Assembly (NCBI GenBank): GCA_902685375.1
Contig: LR738557.1
Span: forward strand, 1,550,001-1,614,000
Length of the DNA: 64,000 bases
Source of the DNA: Neostethus bicornis
Lineage: Eukaryota > Chordata > Actinopteri > Atheriniformes > Phallostethidae
Direction of reading: 5' to 3'
Under the pieces are notes generated by a model. The model searched no databases and was not told the DNA's origin. It was given only the letters and a program-made list of their open reading frames with translations. Every line of letters starts with the position of its first letter. Position 1 is the stretch's first letter. Shown piece after piece: positions 1 to 10,399 of this stretch. Made by a program: the position numbers and the translations under genes.

Positions 1-1310
1 TGGGAAGAAACCACTGGTGTTTTTTTGTAATAGTAAGAAGTGGCATATTTATCTTGAGGTGGATAAAAGTGGGTAAATGTGTTGTTGACAGTGCCACGGT
101 ATCAAGCAGTTCTTGGCATTCCTTCTTGAAGCTTAAGGCCACTGACCAAGCTTCAGTTTTTGACGCATTGGGAGTGATAACATGCTGGGAAGAAACACTT
201 TTAGACTCAAGCATTGTTTTACACATCTTCTATAAACCCAGTTTTAAAAAATGGTTCCAGAAATTGTTTGCCTTTAAAGCCTTGTTCCATTATTATTCCA
301 TATTGTTTAATGTTCCATTAAACATTTGGATTAGAATCCAAAGATTTTTTTGATAACACAATAGCTTAAAGTTTGCACACATGTTTAGGATCAGACTTTA
401 ATGATCAAATCAACAGAAATTTATGAGTAATTGAAAAATCATTGTGTTATCTAAAGATGCAGGTTGTGAGCAGTTCAAGCATAAGCAGAGACTTAATATT
501 TTGTTTCGCTGGCGAAATAGCTTCAAAACACCTTCTAACTTCTTGCACCCTTCCCTGATCTGGTTAGTGGATTCCGTTTCACTCACCAGTTTCCAGTACT
601 TATAGAAGAAGTGGTGATCAAGAAAAAAACATGGTGGGTGATGAGAGTTTGCAAAGTTTGACCTCACCTGGATGAGCTAGGACTACCCTGTCAAACTTAC
701 TGAAATTTATCATCATCACTCGTAGGAGACAGATTTTGTTTTTTCAATTGTGTATCATGTCTTTCTGTTACCTTCCACTGTGTCAAAGCTTATAGAAAAG
801 TAAAGTGATAAAAGGAATGATAGGCTTCATCGTTTTGTATTATACATTATCTACTCCAACAATAGTTTGCTTGAATAAGAGCAAAGAAAGCATGGACAAC
901 CTTTTTTCTGATCAACACCAGCTGCCATTCGACTGATCAGGTCTTTAAATCCTGAGTGTAACGTCTTGGAAGAGCTTTTTTGGCTTCTGTGTATAAACAC
1001 AAATGTCTTGTGTGGACACATGTGCTGAAGAAATTTTTATGTTTTGATAGATTTTTTTATGGTTTAAATATGTGGTTCTATCATCAGCATGTCACAGTCC
1101 AAGACAGGATGTCCTTCAACATATTGTGGTAATGTACCATTCTCTGGAGTGTAAAATTGAAGTTCGGCTGAGTTCTCTAAAAGACCACCAGAGAGGTTTC
1201 AGGGAAAATCTTTAAATAGAAACTGAAGATATTCTGTTTTTTTTTTTTTTTTAAATTTATAACTTCAAGGGGAGATTTGTTTTGATGATAGACAGTGGTT
1301 TCTCTCTTAC
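1..1310. other. Presumed intron 1 of the angiopoietin-like gene, no exon seen
   Basis: This lies directly downstream, on the minus strand, of the angiopoietin exon's splice donor. I searched both strands for the next angiopoietin exon (the coiled-coil segment that follows WLQK in this family) and did not find it. The open frames here show no family resemblance. Intron 1 is long in vertebrate angiopoietin genes, so its absence is expected. Confidence 0.5.
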
Positions 1311-1706
1311 CTTCTGCAACCATCGAGTGTTGTTCTCCATCGTGCTCTCGAGCAGCTGTAATTTCTGAGCAGGCCATTCCCCTTCCACAGGGGGAGAATC
1401 CCTCTGCACAATACTCGGCCCACCAGGAGGACCTCCACTCTGTTCAGGTCGTGTTGGAGATCCTCTACCCTGACATCCATCCATTTCTGGCAGGATGAAG
1501 GTGTAACTGCATTGACCATGTTGGATGCGGTGAAACCTTCGTTTCTTCTCTGCACCTCCACCGCCGCCTGTGCCACCACTTCCTCCTCGTCTCTGGCTTC
1601 TTCCAGCTCCTCCTCGTTCAGGGCTCCCCACACCAGCCGCGTTAGCCGATAACATCCAAAGAAGCAGAAGAACCAGGAACCCCCGGCTGAGATTTAAACT
1701 TTTCAT
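1311..1706 (-). CDS. angpt1: Angiopoietin-1-like, first coding exon (partial gene)
   Basis: Angiopoietin-1 is a secreted ligand of the Tie2 receptor that acts in vessel maturation. The exon encodes 132 residues. A signal peptide at residues 1-24 (basic start, then FLVLLLLWML, then ANAAG) is followed by a Gly/Arg-rich linker at about 25-55. The angiopoietin N-terminal signature follows: RRFHRIQHGQCSYTFILPEMDGC, then VQRDSPP, then QKLQLLESTMENNTRWLQK. The exon ends in phase 0 at AAG/gtaaga. The RIQHGQC and YTFILPE stretch fits ANGPT1 better than ANGPT2 or ANGPT4, from memory of the family. The rest of the coiled coil and the fibrinogen-like domain must lie to the left of the window. The linker is richer in glycine than in the mammalian protein. 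The start is the ATG in front of the signal peptide. Confidence 0.88.
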
Positions 1707-4029
1707 GACAGTTAATTCAGCTGGATTAGAGTTTGTGTTTTCAGAGCTGAAAGGGTCAAAAGGAGATGGTTCACAACTTTGACCCTGATTTAACCTTAGG
1801 AGAACATCTGCCTGAAGGCAACATGCATGATTCTCTGAGTTAATCCATTAAGGTTGAGATGATGGAGCTTCTTTGATTTCAGCAAAAAAAAAAAAAAAAC
1901 TTTTAGCAGATTAAAGTTTTCAAAGCAATGTGAGAGCTGTTGATCTCCTTCAGTTATCCTACAGGCGCTTGGAAATATTGGGGCCTTAATTTTTGCACTT
2001 GTGATTAGCTTTGTTTTGGATGAATGGATCCAAAGGTTTGAGAAATGGCAAGTTATTCATGGTTCAAGCAAAAATTATCTTTCAATCTATTTGATTCAGC
2101 AGGTGAAGATTCATGTCCCTTCCACAGAGAAGTATAAAAACTTAAAGCATCAATGCGCAGAATCATAAAAAAGGTAACCGCTCATAAATGAAGAAATGTT
2201 CTGCAAAATTGAAAGCTATATATTAAAAAAGAAACAGCTCTCTTTATCCTGATAAGTCCATAAATACAAAAAAAAATTTGAGAAAAATGTTCTTCTGCTC
2301 TCCTCTGGTGGCTCAAGTGCCTGACGAGAATTACTTCTGCCCACTTCTTATCGGGGGCCAGCCGAGAAAAGAAGGAAGGAGTGAAAGTGAGAGGAGGAGG
2401 GATGCAGGCAGGGGGAGGAGAAAGAAAAGGCCGAGAAGAAGAGGGGAGGAGTGGACAGATGAGAGAGACCTGAGGGAGGTCTATTAGAGTGTCCTCTCTA
2501 TTTGTAGGCTGGGACAGAAAGAGAAGAGGAAAGAAGGAATGAGAAGGTGCCAGAAAAAGAAAAGGAGTTAGATTGAGGGACTGAAAGGGGGAAGGAAGTA
2601 AAAAAAAAGGGGGACAGCGAGATAACATAGGCAGAAAAAAGCTTTAACTGTTGACACACGGAGGAAAGGCAGACAGACATTGATAAAAGAAGAAAGAGAT
2701 CTAAAAGAGGTCTTGTAGATGCTGTAATCTACTTGCCAGACTGATATTTCACATCTGAAGTACATGCAGATGCCTTTTATGGTCATTACACCGTGCTGGT
2801 AATTTGGCATCCTCTAAATCGAGCCATGCTCTGGGACAGGGTGAACAAACCAAAGCTTGTAGTTTGTGTATTTCAGGTTAGAAAAGCAGCTGATTTTGTC
2901 ACAGGATGCATCGCCTCACACCCTCTCATCTGTCCTGCTGTGCAGCGCTCTACATGGAAATACAGACTAAGATTAGTTCCAGAGAGATGGCCGCGTCCCA
3001 GGATTATGAAACCCAAGCTCGACATGTGCATAGACAATGTGAGTCTGCAATTACTAAGTTTATTTGCACAATGATAAACTGTTCTGGAGAAGTTAACTGG
3101 CATGGAAACAGATCCCTGAATTCTTTGATAAAGACTCTCAGATTTAAGATAGATACTCTTTCAGATCATTGTATGATGATAAAATTCTGACATGTATCAC
3201 GGGGGATAAATCCAGTCCAAGGAATTGGATTCCTATGAATCTTCTGCAGATCGCAGAAGAATTCAGGATAAAAGCTCAGAATTTCATTTTATTTATTTTA
3301 ACGTGATGCAATCTTATTTTCAGCTTGACCTGACCTAGGTCTACTGTTACTGCTGCAGCATACATCTTAAGTCTTGGCAGGTCCATGGCTCCTCACTTAA
3401 TGTTTAGGAATTGGTCCTTTGGGGGAAACAGAGAGGTTAGACAGTGAGTGACTTCTGCCCCAACCAAAGATCATTCTCATGGGAACCGGAGAGGACAGAG
3501 CCTGCCTGCATTCCAATATATTTAGCAGTAGTGAATTAGCGAATAAAAGAGTCATGAACAGTAAAAAAAAAAAAAGTAGTTATTGAGGATCTTCACCGTG
3601 GCGATGAAATAAGGAGCTAAATGTTGTAAAGAGTGACTGAGCTTCATTTGTCTATCTGGAAGGTGTGGTAGACAATGTCTAATGTCTGCTGCTGCTCCTC
3701 CAGCTCCAGCAACAAGATGGCACGGATTCAGTATGAAGGAATGCTCTTAGCTCAAACCTGTTGAATGGGCACCATATAACAAAATACTGTACAACCTCAT
3801 GGAAATGCATTAGAAATTTATTCAGATTAAAAAATACATTTTGTGCTAAATTAGTCAAAAATGAGCAAATATTAAATGAGCAAAACATCCTTAATCACAC
3901 TTTGATATGATAAATGATGGTTATAAGTTGAAAGTTTAAGTAAATTAAACCTCATAAGTAATGTTATGTACTTTTACCCAAATAAATGTACATTTTTTAT
4001 GATAATGTATCATGAGAACGGATAAGGCA
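1707..4029. other. Non-coding 5' flank of angpt1-like, with a purine-rich tract
   Basis: This probably holds the 5' UTR and promoter of the angiopoietin-like gene, but I see no decisive element. From about 2340 to 2640 the plus strand is strongly purine-biased (runs of GAGGAGGG, GGAGGAGAAAG, GAAGAAGAGGGG). Short open frames here have the low-complexity composition of the tract and match no family I know. I see nothing else supportable. Confidence 0.4.
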
Positions 4030-4590
4030 ATCTAAGAATGAAATAATGCTTATTCTTCTTCTTCTCCTTTTGGCATTTACCTTCAGGGGTCGCCACAGCA
4101 AGTCAGTTTAACTTGCCTTGTTTCCCCTATCTGCTGCATCCTCTTCTGTCACAACAACTATCTTCATGTCTTCCTTCACTGCATTCATGAATCTCCTCTT
4201 TGGTCTTCCTCTGGGCCTCTTTCCTGACGATTCCAAACCCAGCATCCTTCTGCTGATGTATTCTTTCTCTCCTCTGCACATGTCCAAACCACCTTAGTCT
4301 GGCCTCTCTGAATTTATCTCCAAAACCTCTTACATGTGCTGTTCCTCTGATCCTGTCCATCCTGGTCACTCCCAGAGAGATCTTCATCATCTTCATCTCT
4401 GCTATCTCCATCTCTGTTTCCTGTCTTTTCCTCAGTGCCACTATTTCTAGACCAAACATCATGACCAGACTCACCACGGTTTTGTACATTTTCCTTTTCA
4501 TTTTAGCTGAAGTTCTTTTATCACACATTACACCTGATACTTTTCTCCATCCATTCCAACCTGCCTGCACACTGTTCTTGACCGTGCACA
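4030..4590 (-). mobile_element. RTE-type non-LTR retrotransposon fragment, 3' end
   Basis: On the minus strand a broken frame reads the C-terminal part of an RTE-like ORF2. Signatures include GWNGWRKVSGVMCDKR, KMYKTVV, RMDRIRGTAHVRGFGDKFREARLRWFGHVQRR and a GVTEEDA-like tail. It ends in the family's CTTGCTGTGGCGACCCCTGAAG signature and a GAAGAAGAA run, seen here in reverse near 4060-4110. The copy is 5' truncated and has lost its frame near the end. Similar copies lie at 13.4, 21.3, 25.7, 34.5 and 35.6 kb. Confidence 0.75.
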
Positions 4591-5110
4591 GGCAGAGAAA
4601 TAATGCCCATTAATGAGAAATAATGCTCATTATTCCCCATAGTTGTCTTTCAGTTCTTAAATTATATGTATGAGATACGCATAAAAAGTGCTCGTCTCAG
4701 TTTGCAAACAGAATCTACACAGAATTGTTCAGTTTTATGTTAAGCTATACATGAGGCCAAAATTACATATGCTGTATTTTGGAGCATTCGTGCTCGTTAG
4801 AACAACTATATTAAACAGCTACAGAAGACATTCTCATCAGTAAAAATTGGATTTTAGCAGGTTGTGACTTTTGCCAAGTCTGTTTTTTTCTTTTCTTTTT
4901 TTTGCCAACATTACCATTGTAACATCGTAGTCTTTGACTAAACAAATTAGCATTTTTTATTGAAAAAATGTTGAGTTTTGATGTTTTCATGTAAGACCGT
5001 AAGCCAATGACAGAGAAAGACGTCTTTTTGGTGGAATCACAAATTTTTTGTAATCTGAGAAAAGAAATGTTTTTACTTAAACTCAACTTGATTAATATAA
5101 ACTGGTGTAG

Positions 5111-5400
5111 AATCAGTCGAGAGGAGCCAGATGGGGTGGTTCGGGCATCTGGTCAGGATGCCCCCTGAGCGCCTCACGGGCGGGGTGTTTCGGACACGTC
5201 CTACTTGGAGGAGACCAAGGGGCAGACCCCGGACCCGCTGGAGAGACTATGTCTCACAACTGGCCGGGGAACGACTTGGGATCCTTCCGGGTGAGCTGGA
5301 GGATGCAGCCGGGGAGAGAGAGGCCTGGGCTACCCACTTGAGGCTGCTGCGCCTGCGACCCGACCCCGGAACAAGCGGAAGATGACGGAACGGTGTAGAA
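5111..5400 (+). mobile_element. Non-LTR retrotransposon 3' fragment (WFGHLVRM family)
   Basis: An 84-codon frame reads MGWFGHLVRMPPERL, then RPRGRPRTRWRDYVSQLAGERLGI, then RPDPG. This is the C-terminal end of a common fish LINE polyprotein. The 3' end is the sequence GCGACCCGACCCCGGAACAAGCGGAAGATGACGG, which recurs at 61.3 kb. I recognise the family from its frequency in fish genomes but do not assign a clade. The 5' part is missing. Confidence 0.75.
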
Positions 5401-5512
5401 TCAATTGTCTGCATACAAATTATAACATGCATTAGTCTCAAACACAAGTTTTACTAAATGTTTTTAGCTTTGACATTTTTGACCCTCTGGTCTCTTTTTT
5501 TTGTATAGATTT

Positions 5513-5771
5513 TGTTACGACCCTGGGGTCGTGGCCCTTTAAATCTTTCTGCCTGTCTGTCCTCACAGAACCTGGAGCTGCTCTTGGCCCCGCCCACTGC
5601 CACAGAAAGGCTGCTGGCTGCTCTCTGCGATGGACGCCAGTCTGATCCTCTGCCGTTATTTTGTTTCATTGTGTCTTTAGTAGTATCTTTTGTAATAAAT
5701 TCCTTTAAAACCTTTTTACTTTGTGTGGCCTTCCCCTTATTGTTGCTGCTTTTTGAGCCAGAGTAGTAACA
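5513..5771 (+). repeat. 5' LTR
   Basis: It begins TGTTAC and ends GTAACA, a perfect 6-bp inverted end with the canonical TG...CA. It contains an AATAAA-like signal (TAATAAATTCC) in its 3' half. Compared with the 3' LTR I see one difference, CTCTGCC here against CTCGGCC there. Confidence 0.95.
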
Positions 5772-5773
5772 AA

Positions 5774-5791
5774 TGGGGGCTCGTCCGGGAT
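5774..5791 (+). promoter_or_regulatory. Primer binding site, tRNA-Pro type
   Basis: TGGGGGCTCGTCCGGGAT lies two bases after the 5' LTR. It is complementary to the 3' end of tRNA-Pro and matches the primer site classically used by gammaretroviruses. It marks the start of minus-strand DNA synthesis. Confidence 0.9.
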
Positions 5792-6505
5792 CAGACCAAT
5801 TGGGTAAGTTAAAGTCTGTATAAAATTTTTTTTTTGTTTTGAAATTGGAAATTCTTCTTCACTGAATTTGGTTAATTTGGCTTAATTTTGTCCCATTTTG
5901 AGTTCAGTTTGGAGAAGTTTGGTTATTTAGTTGGTTGGTTGGCTATCATGGCTGCTAATCAAATCAGGCTGGGGGAGACCACACAGGTGTGTGTGATTTG
6001 TTTTGCTGACAATGTGAGTTTATTTCAAAGTTCTGAGTAAAATTGAGTTTGGTGTGGCTGTTGATCAGGGTGAGTGGGACCAGTTAACACTTTGTGGCAG
6101 ACCTTAGTTTTGTTTAAAAAATTTTTGATTGAAGCCTACATTTTTTTTTTTTGTTAGTATTTTTGAGCACATGCTGGGAGTTGGGGCTTACCCTGTTAGG
6201 ATTTAGAAGTGTTGTCTCCTTATGAGATTCACTTGTTTTTTGTTTTGCAATAGGCATTTAGAGTGGAGGTACGTGCGGGTTGCAGCATCCCACTACCCTT
6301 ACCCTACGTCGGCTCGGGAGCGCGCCGTGGTATTAGTACTTGTACTGTACCGCTGGTATGTATGGGGCTGGTTAGCAGCCTCAAGCGCATAAATACCCAC
6401 CGCCAGGCCTCCTGAAGACTAGGGGTGAGTTTAGTTAGATTCTGGTTAGGTAGTTAGTGGGGAAACCTCAACTCTGTGCTCTAGTTAGTTTTTTTTACAT
6501 CAAAC
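5792..6505 (+). other. Untranslated leader of the LTR element
   Basis: About 710 bases separate the primer site from the gag start. There is no long frame. This is where packaging and dimerisation signals would be expected, but I cannot point to one from sequence alone. Confidence 0.6.
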
Positions 6506-9500
6506 ATGTCATCTGTGGAGGATTTTACGGAGTCCCCTACTGAGGAGATGTTAAATGGCTTTACTAGGGAACAACTATTGCAGTTGGTTGATTATTATTC
6601 CGTTGATATTGGTGCTAGAAAACTGAAAGATGAGATAAAGTTGTGTTTGTGGTCTGCTTTGGTGCGTGATGGGATTTTGCCAGGGAAAGTTGGTCTAAAC
6701 AACCCTGAGGTTAAAGATATTTTGACATTTGAACAGAAGAGGGAGTTGCTTTTGTTAGAAACGGAGAAGGAGAAGGCGGCTGCGGAGAAGGAGAAGGCGG
6801 CTGCGGAGAAGGAGAAGGCGGCTGCGGAGAAGGAGAAGGTGGCTGCGGAGAAGGAGAAGGTGGCTGCGGAGAAGGAGAAGGTGGCAGCGGAGAAGGAGAA
6901 GGTGGCTATGGAGCAGATGAGAATAGCTTTGGAAAGGGACAGGGTGCAGTGTGAGACGCAGATGGCTATGGAGCAGATGAGAGTAGCTTTGGAAAGGGAC
7001 AAGATACAGTTTGAGAGGGAGAGGCTTAGTTCTACTTCCGTTCGAAGTGAGTCTGATGTGGTTTCTAATTTGCGTCTTGTCCCAAGGTTTGATGAAAAGG
7101 ATCCGGATACATTCTTCGTACTTTTTGAACGTGTTGCTAATTCCAGAAGTTGGCCGGATGATTTGAGGGTTGTAATGTTGCAGTCAGTTTTTACAGGGAA
7201 GGCCCAGGTAGCCTATTCTGCTTTGAGTGAACATGAGAGCCAGGACTATAAACTTGTTAAGGAAGCGGTGTTGAAAGCCTATGAGTTGGTTCCAGAAGTT
7301 TACAGGCAACGTTTTAGATCTTGGAGGAAGGGTGAAAACCAGTCTCATGTTGAGTTTGTCAAGGACTTAAGCAAGCATTTTCACAGGTGGTGTTCTTCTT
7401 TGGAGGTTTCTTCGTATGATAAGCTTTGTGATCTTATGGTTCTTGAACAATTTGTCGATTGTGTTCCGCCAGAAGTTGCCACTCATATTAGAGAACGTCG
7501 AGTAGTTACTGTTTCAGAAGCTGCTACTATAGCTGATGACTATGTTTTGGCTCACAAGGGTAAATTTAGGAAGAGTGTTTCTACTACTTTTTCTACTGGT
7601 ACTTCTGTTACTTCTACCAGGAGTAACAACTTCGAGACTAGTAGCCCTAGTGCTTTTAGAAAGTCGGGTCAAAGTTGTAACTACTGTCGTGGGGAAGGTC
7701 ATTGGAAGATTGATTGTCCCGTTTTGCAAAGGAAAAGTGGTCAAGTGAGAACTAAGACTGTTAAACCTGTGGTTTTCACTGTTCAGGCAAAATCTCAGTG
7801 CTTGGACCCAGTTGTGGAATCCAAATGTTTTTCTGGTCTTGACTCTTTTGTTTCTGATGGGTTTGTGTCACTTTGTGGTGATCATAGGAAAGTCCCAGTG
7901 AAAATTTTGAGGGATACAGGTGCTACAGACTCGTTTGTTCTTTCTTCAGTCTTGCCTTTTTCAGAAGAGACAAGTACAGGTGATTGTGTCCTGGTGAGAG
8001 GTGTTAGTTTGGTACCACTTAGTGCCCCGTTGCATAGGATCTTTCTGTCTAGTGGTTTTGTTGAAGGAAATGTGCAAATTGCTGTTCGACCAGAATTGCC
8101 AGTAGAGGGCGTTGCTGTGATCTTGGGTAATGACTTAGCTGGTGACCAGGTGTGGCCTGTAGAGTGTCCTATCAAAGTTTCAGTTCCAGCAAAAGTTCCT
8201 GATTCCTGTGGGCGGAACTTTCCTGAGGTGTTCACTGCTTGTGCTGTCACCAGGGCCATGGCAAAGGCTAAGTCTGAAACATCAGAAGAATGTTGCCCTA
8301 ACTCAGATGTTCAGTTTGATTTACCTCAAATGTTTTCTATTTCCCAGCAGGAGTTAATTGCTGAACAGAAAGCGGATGTGTCACTGACTGCGCTGTTTGA
8401 TAAAGTCCAACCTTCATCGGAACTTCGAAGCTCTGCATCTGGGTATTTTCTTCAGGGTGAGGTATTGGTTAGGAAATGGCAGCCTCAGGGCTCTGATCTT
8501 TTGGGTAGTCCGTGTTTGCAGATAGTCGTTCCTACAAAATTTAGAGAAAGGATGTTGTCTTGTTCGCATGACCGAACAGGCCATTTGGGAGTAAAGAAAA
8601 CCTATAGTCATGTGCTTAGGTATTTCTTTTGGCCCCTTCTCAAACGTGATGTTGCCAAGTATATTAGGACTTGCCATACTTGTCAAATTTCTGGCAAACC
8701 GAATCAGGGAATTAAGCCTGCACCTCTTAAGCCGATACCTGCTGTTGAAAATCTGTTTGAACATTTGATTATTGATTGCGTTGGACCTTTGCCAAAGTCT
8801 AAATCAGGCTCTCAGTATTTGCTGACGGTTATGTGTTTGGTCACTCGTTATCCAGCTGCGTATGCGCTTCGCAATATAACTGCTAAGGCGGTTGTGAAAG
8901 CTCTTACTCAGTTTATTTCAGTTTTTGGCATCCCTAAAATCATTCAAAGTGACCAAGGGTCTAATTTTTCGTCTCACCTGTTTGCCCAAGTCTTGGAACA
9001 GCTTAATGTGAAACATAATCAGGCTTCAGCTTACCACGCCCAGAGCCAAGGTGCTCTGGAGAGATTCCATCAGACTCTTAAATCATTGTTTCGTTCTTAT
9101 TGTACAGAGTTGCAGAAGGATTGGGAGGAGGGTTTGCCGTGGTTGCTGCTTGCAGCTAGAGAAGTCTGTCAGGAGAGTACGGGTTTTAGTCCAAATGATT
9201 TGGTGTTTGGCCATAAAGTTCGGGGTCCTTTAGCAGTATTTCACGACAACTGGGCTTCAAAACAACCCCCTGGTAATTTGTTGGATTACGTGAATGGGTT
9301 TCGCCATCGTCTCTACGTGGCGGGGCAGTTGGCGAAGCGAAATTTGGTCAAAGCTCAGACTAAGATGAAGTCTTTGTATGACAGACGATGTGAGAGTCGT
9401 GAATTTAGTCCAGGGGATCAAGTGTTGGTTTTGTTGCCTATTGTAGGTTCACCGTTTCAGGCCAAATTTCATGGTCCCTATACTGTGTTAAGACGGCTTT

Positions 9501-9994
9501 CGGACTTGAATTATTTGGTTGCAACTCCAGACAGGAAGAAGAAGCAACAGCTTTGCCATGTTAATCTCCTTAAACCGTACTTTAGTCGTGAGTCTTTGCA
9601 GTGCACGGCAGGGTCTCCTCGGTGTGGTGCGGTGTTGTCTACCTGTGCGGTACCAGGGTCGACAGCCTATGGGGGAGAGGACGTGGCTATGCCGGATGAC
9701 GCTGTTCTTTCTGGTCGGTTGAAAAATTCAGAAACTCTGAATAACTTGGATTTGCAATTTTGTCATTTGTCAAAGGATAAAGCTGAACAGTTAGCTGCAT
9801 TAATTAACGAATATCACGTTTTATTCAGTGACACTCCCACTCGTACCAACTTGATATCACACGATATAGATGTTGGGGATGCAAAGCCAATCTGTCAAAG
9901 GTTCTATCGTGTCTCTGAAGAAAAACGTAAAATGATTGACAAAGAAGTACAGTATATGTTGGATAATGCAATTAAATTGACTTGGCCCATTTAG
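6506..9994 (+). CDS. Gag-protease-integrase polyprotein of the LTR element, truncated in RT
   Basis: A single frame of 1162 residues. Order: an N-terminal region; a highly charged helical stretch (about 85-175) with seven tandem copies of an EKEK(A/V)AA-type heptad; a capsid/SCAN-like region (about 190-350); a zinc knuckle, CNYCRGEGHWKIDC (CX2CX4HX4C); an aspartic protease with the DTGA active site; an HHCC integrase finger (HDRTGHLG..., then CHTC); a DDE core (IIDCVGP, IQSDQGSNF, GALERFHQ); and a GPY/F-like module (FHGPYTVL...LLKPYF). The last ~80 residues are only the N-terminal lead-in of reverse transcriptase (SHDIDVGDAKPICQRFYRVS) and stop at IKLTWPI. There is no YXDD motif or RNase H. 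No gag-pol frameshift is needed. The frame is otherwise clean, which fits a recent insertion. Confidence 0.92.
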   Translation: MSSVEDFTESPTEEMLNGFTREQLLQLVDYYSVDIGARKLKDEIKLCLWSALVRDGILPGKVGLNNPEVKDILTFEQKRELLLLETEKEKAAAEKEKAAAEKEKAAAEKEKVAAEKEKVAAEKEKVAAEKEKVAMEQMRIALERDRVQCETQMAMEQMRVALERDKIQFERERLSSTSVRSESDVVSNLRLVPRFDEKDPDTFFVLFERVANSRSWPDDLRVVMLQSVFTGKAQVAYSALSEHESQDYKLVKEAVLKAYELVPEVYRQRFRSWRKGENQSHVEFVKDLSKHFHRWCSSLEVSSYDKLCDLMVLEQFVDCVPPEVATHIRERRVVTVSEAATIADDYVLAHKGKFRKSVSTTFSTGTSVTSTRSNNFETSSPSAFRKSGQSCNYCRGEGHWKIDCPVLQRKSGQVRTKTVKPVVFTVQAKSQCLDPVVESKCFSGLDSFVSDGFVSLCGDHRKVPVKILRDTGATDSFVLSSVLPFSEETSTGDCVLVRGVSLVPLSAPLHRIFLSSGFVEGNVQIAVRPELPVEGVAVILGNDLAGDQVWPVECPIKVSVPAKVPDSCGRNFPEVFTACAVTRAMAKAKSETSEECCPNSDVQFDLPQMFSISQQELIAEQKADVSLTALFDKVQPSSELRSSASGYFLQGEVLVRKWQPQGSDLLGSPCLQIVVPTKFRERMLSCSHDRTGHLGVKKTYSHVLRYFFWPLLKRDVAKYIRTCHTCQISGKPNQGIKPAPLKPIPAVENLFEHLIIDCVGPLPKSKSGSQYLLTVMCLVTRYPAAYALRNITAKAVVKALTQFISVFGIPKIIQSDQGSNFSSHLFAQVLEQLNVKHNQASAYHAQSQGALERFHQTLKSLFRSYCTELQKDWEEGLPWLLLAAREVCQESTGFSPNDLVFGHKVRGPLAVFHDNWASKQPPGNLLDYVNGFRHRLYVAGQLAKRNLVKAQTKMKSLYDRRCESREFSPGDQVLVLLPIVGSPFQAKFHGPYTVLRRLSDLNYLVATPDRKKKQQLCHVNLLKPYFSRESLQCTAGSPRCGAVLSTCAVPGSTAYGGEDVAMPDDAVLSGRLKNSETLNNLDLQFCHLSKDKAEQLAALINEYHVLFSDTPTRTNLISHDIDVGDAKPICQRFYRVSEEKRKMIDKEVQYMLDNAIKLTWPI

Positions 9995-10103
9995 CTCCAG
10001 GTGATTCCCACGAATGGCTTGAGATGTGGAACTGGAGGCTGCACTCTTCAACATTCTGATAAGTATTGTACACATTGATTAACAGGGTAGAACCCTGTTC
10101 TTT

Positions 10104-10113
10104 AGGGGGGGAG
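10104..10113 (+). promoter_or_regulatory. Polypurine tract
   Basis: AGGGGGGGAG abuts the 3' LTR, as expected for the plus-strand primer. Between the stop codon at 9994 and this tract lie about 110 bases of non-coding sequence, probably the remnant 3' end left by the internal deletion. Confidence 0.85.
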
Positions 10114-10372
10114 TGTTACGACCCTGGGGTCGTGGCCCTTTAAATCTTTCTGCCTGTCTGTCCTCACAGAACCTGGAGCTGCTCTTGGCCCCGCCCACTG
10201 CCACAGAAAGGCTGCTGGCTGCTCTCTGCGATGGACGCCAGTCTGATCCTCGGCCGTTATTTTGTTTCATTGTGTCTTTAGTAGTATCTTTTGTAATAAA
10301 TTCCTTTAAAACCTTTTTACTTTGTGTGGCCTTCCCCTTATTGTTGCTGCTTTTTGAGCCAGAGTAGTAACA
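10114..10372 (+). repeat. 3' LTR
   Basis: 259 bp, TGTTAC...GTAACA. By eye it is identical to the 5' LTR except for one base. It is followed by the ATTT direct repeat. Confidence 0.95.
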
Positions 10373-10399
10373 ATTTAAATTGACAAAAAAAAATACATT

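Larger units (their letters stand above)
5513..10372 (+). mobile_element. Ty3/gypsy (Gmr1-like) LTR retrotransposon, RT/RNase H deleted
   Basis: This is a complete LTR-to-LTR unit of 4860 bp with two 259-bp LTRs, a tRNA-Pro primer site, one gag-pol frame and a polypurine tract. It is flanked by a 4-bp direct repeat, ATTT, at 5509-5512 and 10373-10376. The pol order is protease, integrase, then the start of reverse transcriptase. That order is the hallmark of the Gmr1 group of fish Ty3/gypsy elements, whereas ordinary gypsy elements place integrase last. The reverse transcriptase core and RNase H are absent, so this copy cannot move without help in trans. The LTRs appear to differ at a single base, which suggests a recent insertion. 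Confidence 0.9.

Noticed and set aside
2182..2680. Minus-strand Ser/Phe/Pro-rich frames
   Set aside because: They are products of the purine-rich tract on the opposite strand, with no family resemblance.
6595..7002. Minus-strand frame opposite the Gag heptads (SFSAATFSFSAA)
   Set aside because: It is the reverse-strand shadow of the 21-base tandem repeat, not a gene.
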